The position numbers were made by a program, and so were the translations under genes. Below the pieces are notes generated by a model, which saw only the letters and a program-made list of their open reading frames with translations, had not been told where the DNA came from and made no database searches. 64,000 nucleotides of DNA from Epiperipatus broadwayi (lineage: Eukaryota; Onychophora; Udeonychophora; Euonychophora; Peripatidae), in contig JAQFVV010000316.1 of assembly GCA_028023455.1 (NCBI GenBank), positions 1 to 64,000 on the forward strand. The letters run 5' to 3'. Shown piece after piece: positions 56,092 through 64,000 of the stretch; position 1 is the first letter of the stretch, and each line of letters opens with the position of its first letter.

Positions 56092-59090
56092 CATGATAAA
56101 TATTTTTCCAATACATATATACAATTATGACAGACAAAAATAAAGCATGGCCCTTATTCCCAGGAGGCTGTAAAGTCACCAACCAAGGCAGCGGTTGGTG
56201 GCCGAAGGCAGAGGGTGCTAAGAATCCCCTGATTGTGGACCCAGGCTGCCATTTGATGATGACTTTTTATTTAGGTATTTACAACTGCAGATCACTTTCA
56301 AGTGAAGGAAGATTGCAAGAATTAGAAGAAGAACTGTCTTATATTAAATGGGACATTATTGGACTTTGTGAAGTTAGAAGAATAGGTGAAGAAACAATTG
56401 ATTTAAAAAGTGGACATATACTCTATTATAAAGGCACACATATTGGAAATACAAGTGGAGTAGGATTCATTATAAATAAAAAGTGGAAGAACAATATTGT
56501 GGAGATTGATAGTGTATCGGACAGAGTGGCAAGATTAGTTATACAACTTAATAGCAGATACCAAATGCAGATAATTCGGGTTTATGCCCCAACAAGTTCT
56601 CATAGTGATGAAGTAGTAGAGGATTTTTATATGGATGTACAAAAGGCTTTTGATCAGAGTAAACATTTTAAAATTGTTATGGGAGACTTTAATGCTAGAA
56701 TTGGTAGACAAATGAAAGATGAAATTGCTGTAGGTAATTTTGATTATGGTAATAGAAATGAGAGAGGACATAGACTTGTGGAGTTTGCAGAAAAAGAAAA
56801 ACTTTATATTATGAATTCATTTTTTGAAAAAATTTTTAAAAGGAAATGGACATTGAAGCATCCAAATGAAGGTACAGCAGAATTGGATTATATTTTGACT
56901 AACAGGAAATACATATTTCAAGATAGTAATGTTCTTCATAAATTTAACACAGAAAGTGATCATCGATTAGTAAGGTGTAAGTTACGTGTTAATGTAAAAC
57001 TAGAGAGACAAAAATTATTAAGAAAAACAATATTTACAGTTGATATTCCTAATCTTCAGAAACATTCTAATGAATTTAAATTAGAACTTACAAATAGGTT
57101 TCAAGTGTTAGTAGATTTTGAACATGATTCAGATTTGAATGAAATTAATATGAAAATAACTGATACACTTTTAAAAACTGCAACAAAGATAGCTGGTAGA
57201 AAAAAGCAGCAATTGACTAATAAAATTTCTACTGAGACTAGAGAATTTATGAAGAAAAGAAGAAATATGAAGATATACAAAAATGATGTATTAAAAAGAA
57301 TTGAATATCTCGAATTTTGTAAAATGGTACGGAAAAGAGTTGAAAATGATATAAGAAAGTATAACTGTGAAATAGCAAGGAAAGCTGTAGAAGAAAATAA
57401 AAGTCTCAAGAATGTTAAACAACATTTTGGTATTGGTAGGAAATTTCTATCTGCAATAAGAAAAAAAGATGGAATTATTACTAAAAAGAGAGATGACATC
57501 ATGAAATTGGTAGAAGATTTTTATCAAGAATTATATAGTAATAAAGAACAAGTACCTCCTATATCTATTACATCTTCCGAATTGCTCAGAATTTTAAATG
57601 AAGAAGTAAGACATGCAATTAAATGTATGAAGAAAGGAAAGGCTCCAAGAAATGATGGAATTATAATTGATATATTAAAAGAAGCAGGTGAAGAAATAGA
57701 AACAATTTTAGCAAAGTTATATACCAAATGTCTAAATGATAAAGATGTACTGGAAGATTGGAAGAATGCAGTAATAATATTAATATTTAAAAAAGGTGAT
57801 AAAGAAGATATTAGAAATTACAGACCTATCAGTCTTTTATCAGTTTTATATAAAATTTTTACCAAGATAATTACAACTCATCTACAGAGAACTTTGGATT
57901 TCCACCAACCAAGAGAACAAGCTGGATTTAAAAGTGGTTTTAGTACAATAGATCATATCCAGGTATTGAGGGAAGTCATAGAAAGGATAAATGAATATGA
58001 GTTGTCATTATGTTTTGGATTTGTAGATTATGAAAAAGCATTCGATTCTATACACATTTCTTCAGTGATTAAAGCATTGGATCATCAAGGTATAGATCCA
58101 GGATATTGTCATATTTTAAAGAATATTTATAAAAATGCAACAGCAACAATTAGATTACATAATGATACTGGAAAAATCAACATTGAGAAAGGTGTAAGAC
58201 AAGGTGACTCAATATCTCCAAAACTTTTTACAGCAGTGCTGCAAGAAGTATTTTGTGGATTAAAATGGGAAACTAAAGGAGTGAAAGTAAATGGAGAGTT
58301 TTTAAGTCATTTAGATTTCGCAGATGATGTAGTTGTTTTTGCAAATAATGCTTCAGAGCTGCAGGAAATGTTGCAGGAGTTAGCAGATGAAAGTAGAAAA
58401 GTAGGACTAAAGATAAATGCTAAAAAGACTAAAGTAATGTTTAATCGATTTGCTCAAAATATGAAAATAAAGATTGATTATGAAGAATTAGAAGAAGTTA
58501 ACAGTTACAAATACCTTGGTCAGATTAATACAGATGGAAACATAATGGAGGAAATTAATCATAGAATTAAACTTGGTTGGAGTGCTTTTGGTAGAAATAA
58601 CTTGATACTAAAAGGAAATATGCCTATGTGTTTGAAAAGGATGGTTTTTAACAAATGTGTTTTACCAGTTCTTACTTATGGATCTGAGACTGGGACACTT
58701 AATAGAAGAGCAATACAGAGACTTCAGACCACTCAAAGGAATATGGAGAGATGTATGTTGGGAGTAACAAGAAGAGATCGAAAATGCAATGTATGGGTAA
58801 GACAACAAACAGGTGTTAGTGACCTTATTGAAAAAATTAAAAGATTGAAATGGAGTTGGGCTGGACATATTTCTAGAAGAGATGATAATAGATGGACAAT
58901 TGAAATTTTAAACTGGATTCCAAGAGATTGTAAAAGACCCAGAAAGAGACCACATGTGAGATGGATAGATGAAATAAGGAAATGTGCAGGGGTGTTGTGG
59001 AGAAGAGAAGCTAAAGATGGGAAAAGATGGATTAAACTTGGAGAGACCTTCATCCTGCAGTGGATTGATAATGGTTGATGATGATGATGG
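56092..59090 (+). mobile_element. Near full-length RTE-type LINE (3.0 kb) with target duplication
   Basis: It is flanked by TCTATTGAA at 56083-56091 and 59091-59099. It ends in (TGATGA)n rather than poly(A), as is usual for the RTE clade. The 5' UTR is about 35 bases. It has one ORF, 983 codons, uninterrupted. Its total length is typical for RTE elements (about 3.2 kb). Four shorter copies of the same family lie in this window, all with the same 3' end. That fits target-primed reverse transcription with 5' truncation. Confidence 0.93.
56127..59078 (+). CDS. RTE LINE ORF: apurinic-type endonuclease plus reverse transcriptase, intact frame
   Basis: 983 codons. The first roughly 46 residues look like translated leader; family similarity starts at LGIYNCRSLSSEG. 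Endonuclease blocks: N53 in IYNCRS, E82 in CEVRR, Y153 in VYAPTSS, D187/N189 in MGDFNARIG, LDYI at 253-256, SDH at 277-279. RT blocks: KGKAPRNDGI near 505, FKKGDKEDIRNYRPISLL, AGFKSGFSTIDH, DYEKAFDSI near 632, RQGDSISPKLF, FADD near 730, INAKKTKVM and NSYKYLGQ. The C-terminus is the usual basic RTE tail (RRDRKCNVWVRQQ...WAGHISRRDD..RW). It would nick target DNA and copy its own RNA there. Two changes at positions otherwise conserved in the family could weaken it: KAPR where the 17-kb copy has KAPG, and SETGTL where that copy has SESWTL. One residue is also missing after YLGQ. Confidence 0.95.
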   Translation: MTDKNKAWPLFPGGCKVTNQGSGWWPKAEGAKNPLIVDPGCHLMMTFYLGIYNCRSLSSEGRLQELEEELSYIKWDIIGLCEVRRIGEETIDLKSGHILYYKGTHIGNTSGVGFIINKKWKNNIVEIDSVSDRVARLVIQLNSRYQMQIIRVYAPTSSHSDEVVEDFYMDVQKAFDQSKHFKIVMGDFNARIGRQMKDEIAVGNFDYGNRNERGHRLVEFAEKEKLYIMNSFFEKIFKRKWTLKHPNEGTAELDYILTNRKYIFQDSNVLHKFNTESDHRLVRCKLRVNVKLERQKLLRKTIFTVDIPNLQKHSNEFKLELTNRFQVLVDFEHDSDLNEINMKITDTLLKTATKIAGRKKQQLTNKISTETREFMKKRRNMKIYKNDVLKRIEYLEFCKMVRKRVENDIRKYNCEIARKAVEENKSLKNVKQHFGIGRKFLSAIRKKDGIITKKRDDIMKLVEDFYQELYSNKEQVPPISITSSELLRILNEEVRHAIKCMKKGKAPRNDGIIIDILKEAGEEIETILAKLYTKCLNDKDVLEDWKNAVIILIFKKGDKEDIRNYRPISLLSVLYKIFTKIITTHLQRTLDFHQPREQAGFKSGFSTIDHIQVLREVIERINEYELSLCFGFVDYEKAFDSIHISSVIKALDHQGIDPGYCHILKNIYKNATATIRLHNDTGKINIEKGVRQGDSISPKLFTAVLQEVFCGLKWETKGVKVNGEFLSHLDFADDVVVFANNASELQEMLQELADESRKVGLKINAKKTKVMFNRFAQNMKIKIDYEELEEVNSYKYLGQINTDGNIMEEINHRIKLGWSAFGRNNLILKGNMPMCLKRMVFNKCVLPVLTYGSETGTLNRRAIQRLQTTQRNMERCMLGVTRRDRKCNVWVRQQTGVSDLIEKIKRLKWSWAGHISRRDDNRWTIEILNWIPRDCKRPRKRPHVRWIDEIRKCAGVLWRREAKDGKRWIKLGETFILQWIDNG

Positions 59091-59099
59091 TCTATTGAA

Positions 59100-59679
59100 A
59101 TTGACAAAAAAATAAATAAAAACACAAAAGTAATATTTTGTTTGGGAATAATGCTTTATACAGAACAAATACTTGTAAAAAATGAGATAATTTATGAAGG
59201 AGATTGAAGGAGAAGGAAAACTAATTTAGGTATAATATATAATTAGAGATAGAGGAATTACAAAGAATAACAGAAAAAACTAAAAAAGATTAAGAAAATG
59301 ATCGATAATAGAAAAGAAAAAGTGTCTATGATTTTTTAAAGGTTAAAGCAATGGAAATATTTAAAAAGAATCATGGGTTTAATGCACAAGACCTTTTTTG
59401 ACTGACAGCTAAATGATAATGATTTTAAGATATTGTAAAAAACATTCAAATTAAAAATTGCAATTTCTAAACAGACAGTAATCAACTGCTATACATGCAG
59501 TTTAAACTGTGCTAATAAATATCTTAATCAATTAATTTATAATTTCCTAAACAAAAAAAAAATCAAATGATTATTGCCTGGGAATGAATAAGAAATTCGA
59601 GCCCCAAAAACCATGAAACTGCTACCAAAGGACTGAGCCCAAGAGTCCATCACTCTTAAACATGAAGGACATTTCCTAG
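59100..59679. other. Spacer, no gene seen
   Basis: AT-rich. 59570-59670 is slightly richer in GC (GAGCCCCAAAAACCATG, GGACTGAGCCCAAGAG) and loosely resembles 19030-19120; the relation is uncertain. Confidence 0.45.
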
Positions 59680-59750
59680 GAGTCAAAGTATTCATTTATT
59701 ATTAACACTCGTAAAAAGCGAATGCATAATAGCTTTGAAATGTATGCAAC
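59680..59750 (+). repeat. Dispersed repeat family H (also 41817-41890)
   Basis: GGAGTCAAAGTATTCATTTAT plus AACACTCGTAAAAAGCGAATG plus CATAATAGCTTTGA, the inverted counterpart of 41817-41890. Confidence 0.75.
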
Positions 59751-59997
59751 CATTAATTATATATATTATTTATAACTTACTATTTCATAAACAGTTTTAT
59801 CAATGGTCATAGAAAATGTCTTAAAATATATAACCTAACATTTTATAATAGGAATAAGATGATTTAATTCCATGGACATACAAAAAATTAGGATGTACTG
59901 ATGTAAACATTAATTCTTATTAAGTGCATGGCCAACACATAAATACACATAAGATTTTAACCTTAAAACTATGCACCTTTTGAGTGCTTAATTTTAT

Positions 59998-60205
59998 CAT
60001 GAGAGTGACCTCTACAAATCTTAACACAAGATTACAACTTTATAAAGATAAGAATGTCTCTTATCTTCAACCTACTTTCTAATTATATAGGCAAATCTAA
60101 AGCATTTCGATTTGAAAGTGCGAAGCTAGTAAATAATTCACTGATTAAGTCTAGTAACTCATTTAGAAATCAACATTCGCAGAATCTTTCGACACACAGC
60201 GAGTT
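59998..60205 (+). repeat. Dispersed repeat family E copy
   Basis: GTGACCTCTACAAATCTTAAC, AAGATAAG...CTTATCTTC mini-hairpin, CAACCTACTTTCTAATTATA, GCAAATCTAAAGCATTTCG, AAGTGCGAAGCTAGT. It is the inverted counterpart of 17440-17650. Confidence 0.75.
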
Positions 60206-60373
60206 AATATTTAGATCTTATAATTAGAAATATTTTAAATCAATTTAAAGTTGTAATAAATACAAAAACAAACTATAGTTAAAAAACACTATAAGAAGGA
60301 GAGTGAATTAAAAAAGCTAGACTCACAAAAGAATAATTAAATTAGATAGTATTAAAGTGAGAATCTACTGAAT

Positions 60374-60822
60374 GAGGGGTTCCCAACCTTTTTGGTCACT
60401 GTATCTCCTTAGCTTTTAATAAATTATCCAGTATTCCTATTCATTATAAGAAATAATCAGTTGGAAAGGGTACCATGTAGTACATCACATGCATGTGCAG
60501 GCAGTAAGGATGCCTTGGAGGCAAGCTTCAAGGGAATGCTGATCTGGCAATTTCATTAGCTATACTGAATCTTAACCAGACATTTTGAGTTATTGGACAT
60601 TGCAGTAAAAAAAAAGTCTATGCAACCACACTGTGTCCGGATCTGAAAAGAAACCTGAAATGTTGCTGGTATGGCTGACATGGAATAGCCCGGAAATTTT
60701 TATAAAATAAGATATTTTTAGAATATATTAATAGGATACTTATTTATTTGCTATTCACTCTACTCTCCGAACAAGCTTTCAGTCTCCTCTGGGGGACTGG
60801 AACCCTAGATTGGGAATCCCTG
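60374..60822. mobile_element. Short non-autonomous hAT-like element
   Basis: The left end GAGGGGTTCCCAACCTTTTTGG and the right end, read inverted, CAGGGATTCCCAATCTAGGG are the CAG(G/T)GGTTCCCAACC type of hAT terminus. The flanks TACTGAAT (60366-60373) and TACTAGAT (60823-60830) match at six of eight bases, a decayed 8-bp duplication. No transposase ORF. It is older than the element at 42935. Confidence 0.75.
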
Positions 60823-61066
60823 TACTAGATAATCTATGAAGAGTGAAAAAACTTCAAAAAATAGGGGAAACTATAGATATTTTAAATGCAGGTTAAGAAA
60901 TTATTGGTCAAGCTATATAGACTAAATGTCTGCAGATAAGATATGCAAGATAATTAAAATATAATAACGTAATTAAAAAAATATTAAATTTTTCTACTAA
61001 AGTAATAAAAGATGAAGGTTATATTTGTAATTAAATTCATTAATAATAATTATTATTAATAATAAT
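60823..61066. other. AT-rich spacer
   Basis: No feature beyond (TAA)n-like runs near 61040-61065. Confidence 0.5.
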
Positions 61067-61132
61067 ACAAGCAGTTGTTCCGGGTTAGCGGGTTCGCTTC
61101 CCGGCCGATGCTATGACACATGAAAAAAAAAA
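61067..61132 (+). mobile_element. 5'-truncated tRNA-derived SINE
   Basis: It begins within the anticodon arm (ACAAGCAGTTGTTCCGGG), then B box GGGTTCGCTTCCC, GGCCGATGC, and tail TATGACACATGAAAAAAA. Confidence 0.85.
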
Positions 61133-63678
61133 TTCATCATCATTATTTTTTCTTTCATTCTCTCTTCATTTTTTTTACCTTATGGTCTCCTCAGTCACAT
61201 TTATAGAGGATCAGTCTTTATAAACCTCTCGTGGGAATCGATTATTCTCTGCACAAAATCTTAAGGGTTTAAACATATTATTTAAGAACAATGGTAAATT
61301 TAACATTCATTTAAATAATTTCATTAATAAAATCTACTTCAATATATAAATCTGCTTGAGAATGATGGATTCAAGATCTAAAGGCTCCTCAATCTATTTC
61401 TGAGGAAGATCTAAAAATAAAATTATCAGATCGAACAATTTAATGAAAAGTGGTGCTTGTCATTCTGAAGCTTCAAGGTCACAGATCTATTGAATAAATG
61501 ATCATGATTTGACATAAATACACTTTTTTTTGTCTTTTAAAGCCTTCACTTTTATTTATTATATATTTTAGAATAAAAAGTTTAGAGTTAAAGCAGCAAA
61601 TGCCACAATAATATTTCAGGGATACTGCAAAATATAAAAATAAACAGCGCCATAATGCATTTTTTGTAAAAAATTTTACACTGACATTTGTATAAGCTTG
61701 TGCATTCCAGAAAAAGTAGAAATATATTTTAGATCACATACGGATAAGCGTTAGAGTTAATTAAAGATTAAATTTACGTTAATTGCAATAAGAACATTGC
61801 AATCGATAAATTCCAAGAAATATTTGCTGATTACGAATATTTCTTGATAAGAGACTAATTAATTAATGGAACAGATTTTTATAAATTACCTTATATGGAA
61901 ATGAATTCCTAGATACCAATTAATTGTATAAGCCTAAAACATTACCGTATATGGCAATAATTAATTAACTGTGCGAGTAATTAGAAGCTAAGATGAATTC
62001 CATTCTATGATAAAAAAAACTATAAATAAAGCAAGCAACAAAGTGTGTGGTTCATTCTCCCAGGTGATTTCCAGAGACAAGAGTGTGATGGTAGATTCAG
62101 TAAGTGTGCAGAGCTCTACAGTGAAAATGTGTTCACGAAAGTTTGAAAAACCGAAGCCAGAGTAAACCATCTATATAGCAGCCAGATGTGAAGAGCTGAT
62201 TTTCCAGAGGATTTCCAGTGAGTTTACCAAGAGTGGACAGTTGCAGATAGATAAAAGTGAAGAAACTCATAGTGACAGTCACAATGCTCTATGATAAAGC
62301 CAGATCTGTTCATGTGCAGCTGAACTGGATTGGGGCCAAAGTGTTTGAGAAGGCAGCCAGTCTTAAAGTGCTTCAGGGGAAGTAACCGAAAGAGAAATAT
62401 ATATCATGTTATGTGCATAGTAATACCTCATCAGGGAAAACTAACCAAAGGGAACTATATATATATATTGTGTTGCGTGGGTAGCAGACTGTTTGCTATT
62501 CTTATTATTTATTATTTTGTTTGTTGGCATTTAGAATGCTTGCATTTCGAACACATAGCATTTTCATTTGATGGAAATTTAAGATATAAAAAAAGTTGAA
62601 ATTAATATCTGAACTGATATAAAAGTCTATCTTCATATACCAAAGAAAGTTTTAGCCATATTGCTGCATTAATAATTATTAATAATAATGAGAGAAAAAA
62701 GGGTCTTTATAGTATTTCATATAATATTTAAAAAAAAAATCTGTATCCCATCAGATTCAAATATCTTTTAAAAATATTATTTATTTATAGTTTTATTATA
62801 ATTATTACTTATCAATTTTATAATCATTTTATTAAATCAATAAGTACAAAAAATTTTATTATAATTATGTAAAACAATGAACTATGTAAAGAAGCAAGGG
62901 TAGCCCCATGAAAAAATGGATGTATATTCATCCATACAGTGTAAAAAATGAAAATCATTATACATTGACTAAAACAGATATTAAAAACTAAATAAAAATC
63001 TTTTTTTTTAAAAAAAAAATGCTGTAATTTTCATTTCTATGTCATATATCTTTTCATAATATATATTATGCAGAATCATTCACATGTATGAATTGAAATG
63101 ACAAGAAAAGTAAATTTAAAAGAGTTAATTTCAAATGACAATTTGATTTATGAATCAAATCTTGTTTTAAAATTCTGTCACCAAACTAAATATACAGAAT
63201 TTTCTTTTAATATTTATTTCTACTTAAAACATATCTTTAGGTATAAAACCAGTATAAATCATTATTTATTATTATATATATGTTGAGTATAACCGCGGAA
63301 CAAAAAGAAATTTAGAAAAGTCAGTAATATAATTTTCATTCTTATCTAACATAAGTGAATTTAATTAATTGTTAAATCTATTATCTGCTCCAATATTTAC
63401 TAACCAAACCATAGTTTTTTTTATATTTTATCAATGAATTATTAATCTAATAAACACAATCTCCTTATACTTTGAAAAATCGTGCTGGTTGACACATATG
63501 AATTAATTAACACTTCTTTACAACTCCATTTTATAATCCAAAATTAAACATTGTAAATAATCGATATTAAAAAAAAAAACAAAGCATTTCTTTTTAAAAG
63601 TTTCTTGTTCAAATATATTCTAACAATATGCATTAATATTTTATAAGTTTGCTGCAACAAATTTTTATTTTACTAGTC
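61133..63678. other. Spacer, no convincing gene
   Basis: 62030-62350 is relatively GC-rich for this window and non-repetitive (CCAGGTGATTTCCAGAGACA, GTGTGCAGAGCTCTACAGTG). It could be an exon or UTR, but no ORF there shows a domain; the 89-codon ORF at 62330 does not look like a known protein. The rest is AT-rich. Confidence 0.4.
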
Positions 63679-63693
63679 AAAAAATTAAATTTT

Positions 63694-63798
63694 GCGTTGT
63701 TAGCCGAGAGGTATCGCAGCCGCCATGCAAGCAAGTAGTTGGTTGCAGACGGGTGTGGGTTCGCGTCCCGGCAGATGCTATGACATATGAAAAAAAAA
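63694..63798 (+). mobile_element. tRNA-derived SINE with about 14-bp target duplication
   Basis: GCGTTGTTAGCCGAGAGGT (A-box-like), GCAGCCGCCATGCAAGCAAG, B box GGGTTCGCGTCCC, GGCAGATGC, tail TATGACATATG plus A-run. AAAAATTAAATTTT occurs just before (63680-63693) and just after (about 63799-63812), the target duplication. Confidence 0.9.
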
Positions 63799-64000
63799 AA
63801 AAATTAAATTTTCCGTGGTAAAAATAGCTAAGAAAATGCTGATACGATAAATACTGTTTTTAAAAAACTGAATTAAAACTTTTTTTTTTTTTTACATTTA
63901 TTAAGTAATGTTTAATAATAAAAACAGAAGCCCCTTTGAAAGCTTCTCATCATTTTAATATTTGGTTTATAATTACTTATTATATATGTATACAAACATA

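Noticed and set aside
58662-59168. Minus-strand ORFs over the LINE 3' end (also over 15785-16224 and 20514-20863)
   Set aside because: These are antisense frames of the LINE C-terminal region, preserved only because the sense strand is coding.

Overview
The window is very AT-rich eukaryotic DNA, almost certainly from an invertebrate animal. It contains an RTE-type LINE, a Ty3/gypsy LTR element, hAT DNA-transposon remnants and tRNA-derived SINEs. No host gene can be recognised, and there are no bacterial operons, rRNAs or convincing functional tRNAs. The species cannot be fixed from the sequence. Nearly everything readable is mobile DNA or its debris, often nested, in long low-complexity AT spacer.

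Positions 1-12483 hold a large direct repeat that I interpret as an unusual LTR retroelement on the minus strand. Two very long LTR-like copies of about 4 kb (8472-12483 and 1084-5109) are each followed, in minus-strand direction, by a primer-binding-site-like sequence and the start of one ORF. The element is arranged LTR - internal - LTR - internal, with the last internal part cut by the window edge. Its only visible coding is one long reading frame (7860 to 5600, minus) for a coiled-coil/acidic/basic-repeat protein, broken by one homopolymer shift and one in-frame TGA. No reverse transcriptase or integrase is present, so it looks like a non-autonomous, LARD-like element.

Positions 12484-23340 are spacer with foldback (hairpin) elements, one 32-bp perfect palindrome, and three 5'-truncated or degraded RTE LINE copies. 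One of these is inserted into another repeat with a visible target-site duplication.

Positions 23341-30135 hold a young-looking Ty3/gypsy element: LTRs 23440-24983 and 28483-30023, gag, protease, RT, RNase H and the integrase zinc finger. The integrase catalytic core has been deleted in frame and the RT frame is shifted in an A-run. The element sits between two copies of an 88-bp direct repeat.

Positions 30136-56090 are spacer with dispersed short repeats: tRNA-derived SINEs (34.5, 35.6, 35.9, 37.3 and 40.1 kb), a foldback element with long inverted termini at 36.6-37.1 kb, a degraded LINE at 38.3-38.9 kb, a 494-bp internally deleted hAT element with perfect 8-bp target duplication nested in another repeat at 42.9-43.4 kb, a 49-bp tandem repeat at 46.4 kb, and a large inverted repeat at 54.85-55.77 kb.

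Positions 56092-59090 hold an apparently full-length RTE LINE with an uninterrupted 983-codon endonuclease-reverse transcriptase, a target-site duplication and a (TGA)n tail. The remainder, to 64000, is spacer with a second short hAT-like element and two more SINE copies.

The elements relate by parasitism. The RTE enzyme is the likely source of the truncated LINE copies and may supply the SINEs, although the SINE tails are poly(A) rather than (TGA)n. The 4-kb-LTR element and the deleted gypsy and hAT copies all need enzymes encoded elsewhere.
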